Of a DNA stretch of 64,000 bases, positions 10,826 to 21,955 are shown in pieces. The stretch lies in the NCBI GenBank assembly GCA_934045905.1, contig OW203768.1:13482316-13546315 (forward strand), written 5' to 3'. Source of the stretch: Leuctra nigra (Eukaryota > Arthropoda > Insecta > Plecoptera > Leuctridae). Under the pieces are notes generated by a model that ran no database searches, was not told the origin of the DNA, and was given only the letters and a program-made list of their open reading frames with translations. The stretch's first letter is position 1; the number at the start of each line of letters is the position of its first letter. Made by a program: the position numbers and the translations under genes.

Positions 10826-11369
10826 AACAACATTCAGGTACTATGATCAAAATAAAAAAACGCCCTGTGTCGACATAATGGGGGGGGGGGAGGGGAGACA
10901 CCCTTTACGGCCATGAAATATTGTTTTCTGAGGAGCACCTTCAACCTTTCTTTGAAATTCAGTTTGAGCACTGTTTCTAAAAATTAAAAAGTAATTGATT
11001 CCCCGCCTTCTGGCAAAGATCTTGATTGCTCATATGAGTTCAATACCCCCCCACCGCACAACTGATTAAGATCACTTGAAGTCGTCTAAGAAGATTACAA
11101 ACGTAACAACACAATCCTGCCGAGACGAATCAAAAGCACAACTGACTGCTCCATACAGCCTCCCACCTCAGCATCATTGAGTGGCACGCGTAAGATGATG
11201 ACCACATCCGGTGTCGCTATCACATGGTTATGATAATCACTGCCGTCTATCAGACTCGAGGTCAGTGTCATTGTCACCACCATGGGCATTAGCGCCGGCA
11301 GGGGTCACTCCCCCTCCCCAACCCCCCTCTTCGAAGAATTACTTTTTTTTAATCGAAAAAAGCAAGGTA
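10826..11369. other. Gene-free stretch with G and C runs
   Basis: Contains a G-run near 10880-10893 and C-rich runs near 11040 and 11310-11330, resembling debris of the G/C-rich MITEs found nearby. No gene seen. Confidence 0.4.
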
Positions 11370-11590
11370 CCTTTTGCCAAACTAATAGCGGTTTTCCAAA
11401 TAAACGGATTGGATAAAAATATGGGATGTCACCATCCGATGAAGTCTGTGCTTACTTTGTTATCTAACTACCCAGTAATACTCTGATTTCATTGATATAA
11501 TAACAAGGATTGATTGTAAAGGAATCTGACCAGCAGCCAATCAGTTTCGTTCAAATACCCTTTTAAGTTGTGCCAATAAGTGTACATCAA
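11370..11590. mobile_element. Five-copy MITE family, copy A
   Basis: Related to 20698-20915, 31187-31400, 39528-39742 and 50600-50824. Shared core words include CAAGGATTGATTGTAAAGG, GATTTCATTGATA and CATCCGATGAAGTCTGTGC. The left end has TTGCCAAACTAATAGCGG and the right end CAAATACCCTTTTAAGTTG followed by GTGTAC; this fits the family's inverted ends. Confidence 0.75.
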
Positions 11591-12194
11591 GTTTCCAGCT
11601 AACAAAGTATCATTCTACAAGTATCATTGTGTAGAATCTAAAGTTCAAGCCAATAAATTATAGGTAACTCTTCACCAGTGATCTTCATTTCACAGGTTTT
11701 CTGCACATAAACAAAAATGTAGCTATTTCAACGCATATAATTCGATTTTCATATGCTAAAAATTATGGGGGAATATGTCACCCGCACCCCCTCTCAAAGC
11801 AGAATGGATCGTGCTGTCTAACAGCATTTTAATGCCCCCCCCCCCCCCCCCCCCCCCCCCTCCCCTACATACTAGTGTAATACGATCGTCTCTTTTTAAT
11901 ACATGCTTTTTTTCTGTTTATAAACATTAATATTTTTGTATTTGTTGGTATTTCATGCAATAATGGAGTTTGTGTGTTTCGAATATTAAAATGGATGCGC
12001 CTATTTCGTATTTTCACCCAGGTGTGAAATTGGTGGTGAAAATTGCGCGATCTTCTATTTTCACCAGGTTTGGCACAATTTCTTACACGCACCACATAAT
12101 GCGTTAAACTATAACTCCATGGTTAAACCATGTTAAACACACTGTTGTCATTATTATTTCCTATACATATAATTATGTTATAACCACGGAGATT
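11591..12194. other. Gene-free stretch with a 26-base C run
   Basis: Homopolymer C at 11835-11860, with an AT-rich surround. No exon or RNA gene recognised. Confidence 0.45.
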
Positions 12195-12322
12195 TTTAAT
12201 TTATTTATTTATTTAATTAAATACACACAACTGAAAACACACTTTACTGTACATACACAATTAGGATATAATTATGAAATTGACATGATAAATGTAGTTC
12301 GAGCTGTTATGGTGTTACTAAG

Positions 12323-13064
12323 CTAAATATTTTTAAGTAAGGTCTCTACTGTTAGTTGGCATAGGATGCAGGACATCATCAGGGAGATCATTCCATAAGC
12401 AGATGCCCTCAGCCGCAAGCGAGTATACTTCTCGATGTTGGAGTGTGGCTGAATTCTTCTGATCTTGTGGATGTGGTCGTACCTTCCAATGTAGTTAGGA
12501 TTCAGAAGATAAGATCCTAAGTCTGCCCAAGCTGGCTGATTCTGATAAGCCTTGTAGATGGCGATGATTCTCGAATGATTCCTGCGTTCATCTAAAGACT
12601 CCCATCCAGTGTTGAATCCAGGCATACCTCAGGGGGGGCAATGCCCCCCCTGAGGTATGCATGTGCCCTCCCCGGCACAAATACCTATTCAAAATACCTT
12701 CAAAATAATATGTGAAAAAAACACGTAGAAATAGACTGATCATGTCAAAAACCTTCCAAAACGGTTAGAATAGAGTTAAAATTCCAAAAAATTTCCGGAG
12801 CTATGCGCCCCGGACATGCATATCCTGATAAGTTCAATACATTTATCTATTATTAAATCTCTTAGACCATTTTTTGGATATTTCCCCAAAATAGCTATAC
12901 ACTGTGATTCAAAATTGTACCTAAACGAATGACCTTGATCAAAAAATTTCTCGGGGGCTATGCCCCCGAACCCCCTGTTTTCCACTGTGACTTTTCAAAA
13001 TATATTACGTATAATAATTGCTTTGTGCTTTGTACAACTACAAGCATATTCATAAATTAACTCT

Positions 13065-13098
<34 letters not shown>

Positions 13099-15057
13099 AA
13101 ACACCAACATCCAAAAGGTACCCCAAAAATATGCCACCCCCAACTATTCAAGTGCCCCTCCCGAGAAAAATGTCTGGATTCAACACTGCTCCCATCCGAG
13201 TTCGTACAATAATTCAGTGGGACCTGGAGAGATCCCGAAGGAACCTTTGACGTACCTCGCAGCTCGCCTCTGAACAATGTCCAAGCTGTACTTGTTGCTC
13301 TGCGTGTGAGGACTCCAAATGGAAGAACAGTACTCCAACTGCGGTCGAACAAGCGTGAGGTATGCTCTCTCCTTAGCAATTTCAGGAGCACCTATTAGAT
13401 TCCTCATGACGAAGTGTAGAGTACTGCTTGCTCGACTAGAAGTTCTGTTGATGTGGTTGTTCCAAGACAAGTTATTGGCGAGCCATATTCCAAGGTACTT
13501 GGAATCCTTTTGTTCTTGTAGCACTTGGGTCCCAATGGTGTATTCATGCTGGATTTCACTGCTTTTTCTGTTGAAGGTCATCTTTATAGTTTTATTTACA
13601 TTTATCTTCATCTGGTTTGCCCTAGCCCAATTGTCGATGCGGTTCAGATCTTCTTGGAGAGTGTTGAAATCATCATCTCTTAGTATAGGCTTGTAGACAA
13701 TGACGTCATCGGCGAAAATTTTGACCTTCGAACATAAGGTGTCAGGTAAGTCATTAACGAATATGATGAACAGCAAAGGGCCAAGGATGCTGCCCTGTGG
13801 GACCCCGGACGTTATCTTGATGCTGTCCGACAGGTCTTCCTCCACTCGTACTCGCTGGGTTCTATTGCGAAGGAAGTTAGATATCCAATGTATGATGTTC
13901 ACATCCAAGTCTATGACGCACATCTTCTCCATGAGAATATCGTGTGGGACAGAGTCGAAGGCCTTGGCTAGATCGATGAGGATAGCATCCATCTGGTGTC
14001 CATTCGAGTCTACTTCACTCACTAAATCTTGAGTCAGGCCGGCAAGACTTGCTTCGCACGAGTATTTAGGTCGGAATCCGTACTGGAGTGGCGTGAAGAA
14101 GTTCGAAGCTTCCAGGTGATGTCTGATGTGCCTGTCGATTAGCTTCTCCATGAGTTTGCAACATAAACAGGTCAGGCTAATTGGTCTGTAGCTAGCGACT
14201 GAGCTTTTTGATCCACCTTTATGTATAGGTATCACAATGGCTCTAGTCCAGTCTTCAGGGATTGTTGATTCGCAAATTGATTGCTTAAATATTACAAGTA
14301 AGTATTCAGCAATTTCGGAAATTGAAGCTTTCAATAGGTCTCCAGTGATGTTGTCAGGACCTGCACTCATACCACGTTTCATTGCTTTTATTTCCTTGGA
14401 TATGGACATGATATCAATAGCCAGTGTAGGGAGGTTAGATGTTGGCCCTGCAAGCTGGAGTGGTTGGTCATTTCTTGATGAGAATACAGTATTATAGTAA
14501 TTATTGAGTGCATTAGCTTTTTCTACTTTCTTGGTAATGACAATATCATTTTGCGTTAAGGCCGGGATGGTGTTGTCACTTCTTCTTTTAGAGTTAATGT
14601 ATTTATAGAACCTTTTCCAATTTCCCGATGCCTGCTTGTCACCCTCCTCCTTTAGGAGGTTAGGCATAAACTGCGAGTGGGCCTCGAGTTTTACTTCAAT
14701 AAGACGTTTTGAGAGCACTTTAAACTTAGCTTTGTGTGCTGGCGACATCTTACGCTTGTTATACGCTCTTTGGACGGACTTTTTCAATTTTCTTACTGCA
14801 TTGTTGAAGTATGCTGGATCGCTGTAAGCTTTGACTTTCTTAGCAGGGATAAATGTGTCCCTCGCTTCAAAGAGTATATCTTTAAAAGCCTCCCACTTTT
14901 CGTTAACGGAGTTTAACGATGAAGACCAAGGGATGAGACGCTCTCGAAGGAAGTTTTTCATTTCAGGCTGTCTGTGGACCATTGAACATTGAACGTAACA
15001 TGCCAAGATGTTTTGAAATAAATGCACCTTGACTTGTTTGTATCTCAATATCAACAC
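12323..15057 (-). pseudogene. LINE reverse transcriptase ORF, 5'-truncated and split by a hAT insertion
   Basis: The upstream part (15057-13189) is open for over 600 codons and has the RT blocks in order: YRPISLTCLCCKLMEKLIDR, then IDLAKAFDSVPHD (about 13970-13940), SGVPQGSILGPLLF and the catalytic FADDVIVY (about 13716). It ends ...LYELGWE where the hAT element enters. The frame resumes at 12606 with ESLDERRNHSRI and stops at 12323. With the insert skipped, the frame is continuous, so apart from the 5' truncation it had few or no disabling changes before the hAT element landed. Endonuclease domain absent. Confidence 0.88.
12607..13188. mobile_element. hAT-type MITE (582 bp) nested in the LINE
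   Basis: Ends CAGTGTTGAATCCAGGCAT and ATGTCTGGATTCAACACTG are inverted. A perfect 8-bp duplication CTCCCATC lies at 12599-12606 and 13189-13196. Contains a 32-base C run (13066-13097) and two GGGGCTATGCCCC-like blocks. No transposase frame. Confidence 0.95.
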
Positions 15058-15072
15058 GAGATTATCTCATGA

Positions 15073-15466
15073 GGTTATTATACCGTATTTCTATTGTTGC
15101 TGTTGTCACATTGTTGTGTATTGTAGTGACGACAGCATTTGAAATGTCGATCTATCACCACCACACTAGTGGGAATTGGGATAAAGGAACTGCATTAACC
15201 ACCTCGCCCTCTTCTTCTGTCAAGTCTTGTAATCGAATGCTTGGGTATCGGAAGAGCTGAACACAATCCGAGATCTAGATTCTAGAAGACGTTGGAGCTG
15301 AAGCGAGTCGACACCCTGACAAGAATCCCAACAACTTCCAGATCTCGAAGACACACGGGGTGTTTTTGCCGAGAGGAAGTGGCGCGTATTCGACTAGAAA
15401 GGTTCGAACTCAGGCCACGGAGATAACGCATTCAACTAGTTTGAGGTTCACGTTCAGAGTTCCCGT
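15073..15466. repeat. Composite repeat, copy 2
   Basis: Aligns with 6415-6778 and then with one 131-bp unit (AAGGTTCGAACTCAGGCC at about 15398, AACGCATTCAACTAG, CGTTCAGAGTTCCCGT). Here the unit is single, whereas copy 1 carries about ten. The sequence stops where hAT-like DNA starts at 15467. Confidence 0.7.
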
Positions 15467-15655
15467 CAGGCGCGTAGGAAGGGGGAGGGGGAATGGGGGG
15501 AAAATCCCCCCCCCCCTGATTCAATTCCCCACTCTAAGTTCTTACACATTTATATGTCAAGATAATAATATGCTTAAAAAGTGTTAATATCGCGTAGAAA
15601 TGCACCAAATGCATGCCTGAAATTCAAAAAATGTCCGGAGCTGTGCAACATATGT
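15467..15655. mobile_element. 5' fragment of a CAGGCGCG-family hAT element
   Basis: Starts CAGGCGCGTAGGAAGG, matching the left end of 4178-4863, and runs into G/C tracts and TGTCCGGAGCTGTGC. No matching right end or target duplication was found, so it is truncated or rearranged. Confidence 0.65.
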
Positions 15656-16100
15656 TTTGCAACATATTATACTAGCGGCATACTATTGTCTCTTTTTTGT
15701 AGACTTATTTTTATATTTGTTTAATCATGGATTTTTTAAGGTGTTTTGAATTTTAAAATATTGAAATAAATCAATGACAGTTGTATGAATGTGTCAACAA
15801 AATGCATCCTGCTAAAGTGAGAGTATAGTTTCGATCTCACGAAAGATGTCTTGATACTAGTTCTATGTGTTACCACTTCGATAACATGTTGTTTTTATAT
15901 TAGTCTAATGACATTGACAACATGAATCAGTACAACACATGCGAGTAACGACAAACTGCAGCCATCTATCGAATAATTGATTTTCCCTTCACTGCGCGGC
16001 AATTGCTTGTATACGATGTAGTACCTAGGTACTTAGGTCGTAAGTAATATTTTATTCATTGTGACGTGTTCGTGAAACTACGTTTACTATTACCTGTATC
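15656..16100. other. Gene-free stretch
   Basis: AT-rich, no gene or repeat recognised. Confidence 0.4.
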
Positions 16101-16513
16101 CAGGCGCGGTTCTAGGACCAAAAATGTGGGTGGGCAGACGAAATTTTGTGAAAAACACGACTCGCGGGGGGTTTGGGGGGCAAGACCCCCCAACCGCTCC
16201 GCAGGGATTTTTTTGAAAATTGATGATCCTAGAAGCGTTTTTGAGCGTTTTCGGAATAAATTTCCCTGAATTTGAAACTAAATTTAGAGACACCATCACA
16301 TTAAATATAAAACAGCCATCTAATCTAGCTTAGGGAGGAAAATACCCAACTTTGGTTGCACTTAAAAATATAATTTGTAGATTTTAGCCATATTTAAATA
16401 TTTAATTTTGTTGTAAATTGGCTTTTTAATACAGAATGATACTAATTATAAGCAGGAAGAGAAAATTCTGGGTGGGCCACGGCCCACCCAGCCACCCCCT
16501 AGAACCACGCCTG
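16101..16513. mobile_element. hAT-type MITE (413 bp)
   Basis: Ends CAGGCGCGGTTCTAGG and CCTAGAACCACGCCTG are inverted. A perfect 8-bp duplication CCTGTATC flanks at 16093-16100 and 16514-16521. Inside: GGGGGGCAAGACCCCCC and CCGCAGGGATTTTTTTGA, shared in style with the other hAT elements. Confidence 0.93.
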
Positions 16514-17374
16514 CCTGTATCACAATATTATAACGTAGTCGATTCTGTAAGGAACATTTGTTGCATTTCATTGACGAAGATGCCTATGTGTAGATAATAT
16601 CAGTAGGAAGGTATTTCAAATATCTCAGAATATAAAGGTTTACAGTAAAACTACCGTTATACCCTCAATAATGTTGCAGATTTTCAAAATGAGATGAAAG
16701 AAATCTTGATCGTAAACAATCTTAATGTTATCAATCAATAATGAATTCAATAATGTGTAATGTTATCTTGATAAGAGGAACGTCTGGTCTGATTAATTAC
16801 AACTGCAACAACCGAGAAAAGATCAGAGATGGTGGTCAAAACTACGATAGTAATGGAAATGATATTAATAATATAGAGAAGTATTGCTCACAGATATAAA
16901 TGTTTTGACATTTAACTTTGAACTTTGTGTCTCTGTACAGATGATAATCTATGTATAGTTAGCTTGTTTATTCAATACATATTATTATTTTACTGCTACG
17001 TATGGCGTGTCCTGCAATAATGTATCAGCAACGCATAGTTTTATAAACGTGTTAATGTTAAATGGATTCAATACAAAAAGTGAGCATAAAGTGAGTGAGT
17101 GGTATGTTCATACAAAATCGAGTAATGCAAGATCATGCAAGATCTTTTTGTAGGATTACATTGGAAAAGTTGGACAATTTTAAATGCAGTTTCAGAATAA
17201 TTGCCTAATGTGTGATTTTGTTTGAAAAGTTGGTTTCGAATTTCGATTCGAACCAGAATCTTTCCATTCGGTGAGGCAGAGAGAAATTCAAACAAATATT
17301 TCAAACCAAAAAATCAAACGATTTAATTTCGAACCACTGCCTTTTTCCTTCGTATGGAACATAACACAGAGAGA
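16514..17374. other. Gene-free stretch
   Basis: AT-rich. The last part (about 17300-17350) is a direct repeat of about 17600-17650 (ATTTCGAACCACTGCC), so the MITE at 17375 sits between two copies of another repeat. No gene recognised. Confidence 0.45.
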
Positions 17375-17561
17375 CCTGATTCTATAACTGCAAAGCGGTC
17401 AAGTCCATATTCACTAAACAATTCAAGTTGGACAAATTGAAATTCTGGCCAATGAAATATTGTTTTGAATGAAACTCTGAAATCCAATTGGCTTATGATT
17501 GAAATTATCCAATTTGAATTGTATAGTGGAATGTGGACTCGAAAATATTTGTAGAATCAGG
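17375..17561. mobile_element. Fold-back MITE (187 bp)
   Basis: Inverted ends CCTGATTCTA and TAGAATCAGG, continuing with GTCCATATTCACTA / TAGTGGAATGTGGAC and CAATTCAA / TTGAATTG. AT-rich loop. No firm target duplication. Confidence 0.75.
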
Positions 17562-17721
17562 CTCCAGTGATTACAAGAAGGAAGTGAATCAAAACAGAGT
17601 GAGTCACCAAAATCGAACGATTTGATTTCGAACCACTGCCTTCTTCCTAAGCTCGAATTGACTGGAGAAGGCGGACAGAAGAAGGAAATCTTTCGAATAT
17701 CTGCGAAATATTCTTCACATG

Positions 17722-18989
17722 TACAGACAACGCATAAAGTCCTGTTAATTCTTCACCCTTACAGAATATCATGATACCACCACTCGTACAGCGAAGCTCG
17801 ATAAGTTGCCTACAGCTAACCCATAGTTATTTGACAACAGAGGGATGACTTGAAAAACTGGTTTTTGTCTGTCAACAACGTCCATCCACACAAATATCTA
17901 CTCGATGCGATTCAATCCCAAAAATAACAATACCGACTGTAATTTCCTATGAGCTGTGTGATTTCCCAAACTACTTAATACTTATCACCTGTAACACATT
18001 GTTTAAATCTGAGTAGACCGTCATTGAACAAATGCTAATTAGACAATTCAAGTATAAAGATTTTCGTTTATTCGACAGATCTCAGGATTTTGATATCAAT
18101 CCTAGCGTGTTTGCATGATGATCGTATTTTTTAAAAATTAAGAAATACTTTTTCTTATAGATTTTTTAGAGGAATAAAAGAGAAGAAGAGAGTGTTTTAG
18201 AGTTGACGACTTTAAAGACTAGAGATCTCTAGAAGATTAGAGTTGGCGTTGAGTTAAGATTTAGAGTCTTTAGAGTTGAGTGGTGTTTTAGGGTGACGTT
18301 GTGACTGTGATTCTCAGTTACTTTCCGGTTTCTGTTACAAATGAATTTATCTAAGGTTTGATGGTTATAGGAGCTGTTTGAGTGTCTACAATAACAATCA
18401 AATATTTTCTGATCAATGATTCACACACTGATTGATAATAGATCAAATTATGTTGCCAGCCTTGACACCAGGATTCATTCAATTAACCGATTTATTCCAT
18501 TTGGAAGATTTATTAGGTAATTACAAATTACATAAATATAGACTATCTTAACTTCATTTTAATATAAATTAATTTTTAGATTAAATAATTTAAAATACCT
18601 AATAATTATATAATTTTGGAGAATTTAAATTAAATAGTTTAAACTCCAAAATGTATTATAACAATCGTGATATAATCAATACCAATGAAATCCAAATGCA
18701 CCAACCAACTATATTTGTTTTAACTGAAAGTTAATTATTAGTTCCGATAAACGAAAAACTGATTGTTGTTCCTACGTCATATTAGTTCGATCGACATAAC
18801 AACATTGACTTCCTTATCTGTGTGATCTATCTGGGGCTGATGAACACAACCCAGTAATGCAGTCATCCCTCTGTTGACAAATAGCAATGGGTTTGCTGTA
18901 GGCAACTTTACGAGCTTCGCTGTACGAGTGGTGGTATCATGATATTCTGTAAGGGTGAAGAATTAACAGGACTTTATGCGTTGTCTGTA
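17722..18989. mobile_element. Non-autonomous DNA transposon with long inverted ends (about 130 bp)
   Basis: Left arm 17722-17850 (TACAGACAACGCATAAAGTC...) is repeated inverted at 18861-18989 with only a few mismatches. The outermost bases are TA at both ends, compatible with a TA target duplication and a Tc1/mariner-like or related element. The 1 kb interior has no transposase frame; a stretch of AGAG/TTAGAG words occurs at 18185-18300. A diverged single arm of the same family occurs at 31040-31175. Confidence 0.8.
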
Positions 18990-19663
18990 CAACTATCTTG
19001 TCGCAACATCGATTCCAACGTAATAAAGTATAAAACTAGACCGCTTCCTGGTAGCTCATGAGGGACATGGTTGACAATGACGTCATAACCTCACTATTGG
19101 CAAATGTCGCGTGCCGTGTGCAGCCACGTGGGAGGACGAAGTGACGCGTGTGTGATGATTGTAGACCGATAGATTGATTAACAGCGATTAAGTCGACATT
19201 AAACGAGCAGCGACAAACCGTTTGCGTTGATGGATCTAGTGGGGGACAAGAGACGTTCGATATGTTGCACATGATGACGTATTCATTCGAATGTTAACCT
19301 GCATTATTAATAAAAGTTGTGTCCTGTTGTTTTCAGGGCCAAGAATAAACAAAGAGATGGGATATCCACGTTGTTTTATTAATTTCAATTGTATTTATGC
19401 ATTTTCATCGTGATTATCTTTGTACCAGACCACGGGAGATAATCTGCACAAAGGACTCTTTCTTTGGAAAGTGTATGTTTTAACCAGCTAAAGTTTCAAG
19501 TTATCAAAAAATCTCAACCAATCGGGTGTATACTCTATAGTGGAATATTGAGAACTTAACATTGTTAAACAAACAGTTAATTTCACAATAGAAGTAAATT
19601 GCAATAATTTACTGAATAGTTTTTTAATAAGGATCCAGAGAAATACAATTTTTCATTTGGGGC
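18990..19663. other. Gene-free stretch
   Basis: A 78-codon minus-strand open frame (19272-19036) has no recognisable domain or splice context. Otherwise AT-rich with nothing recognised. Confidence 0.4.
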
Positions 19664-19795
19664 CCTATTCTAGAACTTTTAAATTCCCAATTCTGATGGA
19701 ATCCGATTCGGTGAAATGTTAAACCTTACGGCTGCTGACCGGATTCCATCAAGAATGTAATTGGGAAAACGTTCTAGAATACGTTCTAGAATAGG
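19664..19795. mobile_element. Fold-back MITE (132 bp) abutting a hAT remnant
   Basis: Ends CCTATTCTAGAAC and GTTCTAGAATAGG are inverted, as are CCCAATT / AATTGGG and GATGGAATCCG / CGGATTCCATC. The right end has the terminal CGTTCTAGAATA word twice in tandem. It adjoins sequence homologous to the interior of 4178-4863, so it may have inserted there. Confidence 0.75.
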
Positions 19796-20371
19796 AAATT
19801 TTTTGAATTTTTGATACAAAATACTCGAATTTTAAGCTATTCTTCTCAAAGAAATGTAAAATGTGTGATATGCAATATTCTGTGGAAACTTAAGAAAACT
19901 TGTTTTTAAAGAATTCCCAATGGCCCCGCAGGGCATTTTTTTACATCTTGATAAAAAAAAAACGAATTCGACGCTTTTTTGGCATCTTTTTAAAGAAATT
20001 TAAAATGTGTGTCCTATGTAATATTCTTGGGGATACAAGAGACAAAATCCTAAATGGCCCCGCAGGTAAATACTTGAATTCTAGTGAAAGAGAATCGATT
20101 ATGAATTGATTTTCATTGGATAATACCTCTGTTCAATTAGTTTTGCAAAACTTGAGAAAATTTTGAGAATTCAACCTCATAATGGAGCAAATCTGTGGAT
20201 TAATCAACATTTGTGAATATCTGGGTATGTTCAGGATCTCTAGCAGGGGGGGGGTCAGAGTCTCTAGCAGGGGGGGGGGGGGGTCAGGATCTCTGGCAGG
20301 GGGGGTCAGGCTCCAGACAGGGGGGGGGGGGTCCCTTCCCCCCTTTCCCCCCCCCTATTCCTACGCGCCTG
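19796..20371. mobile_element. Remnant of a CAGGCGCG-family hAT element
   Basis: Similar to 4310-4863 (TTTTGATACAAAATACTCGA, AAATGTGTGATATGCAATATTC, TGGCCCCGCAGGG) and ends CTATTCCTACGCGCCTG. The left end is lost. A G-rich segment at 20240-20330 consists of four imperfect repeats of GTCAGGATCTCTAGCAGG plus G runs. Confidence 0.8.
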
Positions 20372-20697
20372 GACATCAGACATGAGTGGCTGAGAGTAAC
20401 AAGTAACGCTGAGACTAACGCTGCAGTAGACCATGAAATGTGCGAGCTGTCATTCAGTACTTGGCTGGTTGCTCATGCAGCAACAAAGACCGATGCCATC
20501 TAGATGACTGTATTGTTAGGCGCACGAGAAGAATGATTAGCAGTTGCATTACTAATTGTGTTTCTAAGTAGTTCTATAATGACTTAAATTGGCTGTCTTG
20601 GCTAAAGAGAGAATATAATGTGTGCGAAAATGTTTGTATAAATTAAACAAGTTTACAGGTGGTATACCAACGAGCAGATCGAAAATCGGTTTAGATA
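20372..20697. other. Gene-free stretch
   Basis: No gene or repeat recognised. Confidence 0.35.
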
Positions 20698-20915
20698 TTT
20701 ACTCGGCAAAACAGAAAACGGTATGTGAATAAAATATAATGACTGGTAGTGATGTTCCTTGACAATCAATCCTTGTTATTATCAATGAATTGAGTGCTCA
20801 TCTACTAGAGCTGATGCTGAGTTAGCATAGACTACTTCTGGAACTGCGATCAAATCATTTTCAGACAATCCGATTACTTCAAATACCGTTTTATGTTTTG
20901 TCGAGCGTACTATAT
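20698..20915. mobile_element. Five-copy MITE family, copy B
   Basis: Left end CTCGGCAAAACAGAAAACGG and right end CCGTTTTATGTTTTGTCGAG are inverted. The core CAATCCTTGTTATTATCAAT is shared with the copies at 11370, 31187, 39528 and 50600. Confidence 0.8.
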
Positions 20916-21759
20916 TTCTACTCAAACGAGCTATTTTTTGAAATAAACTATTGACATAAACTACTACCTTGGGAGAAGGGGGATAGAATCTACATAACAG
21001 TTTCAATATTTTGAAATATTTATGCGTTATCTAGTTTTTAAGTAATCCAATAGGAAGGGAAATGCTAAACAATTTAGGCGTCTATAACGTGGACCTAAAT
21101 AGAACCTTTTTATGTAGATTCAATTTTTCTTCCCCCCATAGCATGTGCACAGTTTGTTTTATTAACTATTCACATTGAATATTTTATTCAAAATGTCTAG
21201 ACGAAAAATTGTTTCAAAAACGAAACTTTTACGCCAAAGTCACGCATAGTTTTTAGTTCGAAAAATAGTTTTAGTATAGTTTGTTTACATTACCTTCCAA
21301 AGTGTATTCCTCAACGACCACAATCACAAAACAGTGAAACTATGTCCAAGGCCCGCACAGTGGCGCTAGACAAGCACGAATGTAGTGCATCGGTCTCTCC
21401 CTCCCCCTCCCTGATCGACACCTGTCAGTGGAGGGGTGGGCGGTCATGTGTGAGGGTGCGTGCCCCCCCCCTCCTCCCTCCCCCACGCACACGCGGCGGG
21501 GCTTTTAACGGCGTCGTCGATAATAACACACTGATCACGTGATCTCTTTGTTATCGCTTTAGGTCTAGGTTGTGGGGGGGGGGGGGGGGAGGTAAATAGA
21601 CATGCGGGTAGGAGGTTTTAGGGGGTTATGTGTGGTTTTAATAGTGTCCGTTCGGACAAAATTGTGTAAAAAAATATTTACTGATTTTCGACAAATGATA
21701 CGGATATCCTGTCATCTGATGTACTATTTAGTATTTTTTTTTGTATTGCTTTTTGAATG
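20916..21759. other. Gene-free stretch with GC-rich patch
   Basis: A GC-rich patch at 21340-21620 contains CCCCTCC runs and an 18-base G run near 21573-21590. It gives a plus-strand frame of 66 codons of low-complexity character. Not called as a gene. Confidence 0.4.
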
Positions 21760-21955
21760 ACTATTATGATGATGGGAAAATGATGAAGATTTTATAAGGA
21801 TTGCCGGTGGGAAGGAGGAGGTCGTGAAGGATTAGTAGAGAACCTTTCCAACATTTGCCTCTCGGCTGAGGAATATCACGAAAAACGTTGGTCAAGCAAG
21901 CAAGTAGGGTTGCCATCGGTTCGAGAGTTGAACCCGGGATAATGTGGATACATAA
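21760..21955 (-). repeat. SINE-like fragment
   Basis: Shares the body words GGAAGG...AGTAGAGAACC, CCAACATTTGCCTCTCGGC and ATCACGAAAAACGTTG with 38698-38897 and 43560-43745. A tRNA-like B-box remnant (AGAGTTGAACCC) lies to the right. The head is overlapped by TAGGGTTGCCATC, a hAT-like end. Confidence 0.5.

Larger units (their letters stand above)
12195..15057 (-). mobile_element. 5'-truncated LINE retrotransposon
   Basis: The minus strand carries a reverse transcriptase frame followed by a short AT-rich 3' region ending in an AAATAAATAAATAAATT tail near 12195. The 5' part (endonuclease, any ORF1) is missing. A hAT element (12607-13188) is inserted near the 3' end of the frame. The tail style and RT motifs fit the CR1/Jockey side of the LINE tree, but I cannot place the clade. 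No clear target duplication for the LINE was found. Confidence 0.85.

Noticed and set aside
13050..13391. Minus-strand frame with a glycine run as a protein
   Set aside because: It crosses the poly-C tract of the 12607-13188 hAT element and reads the LINE in the wrong frame.
20182..20503. Glycine/serine-rich plus-strand frames
   Set aside because: Produced by G runs and short repeats in a hAT remnant.
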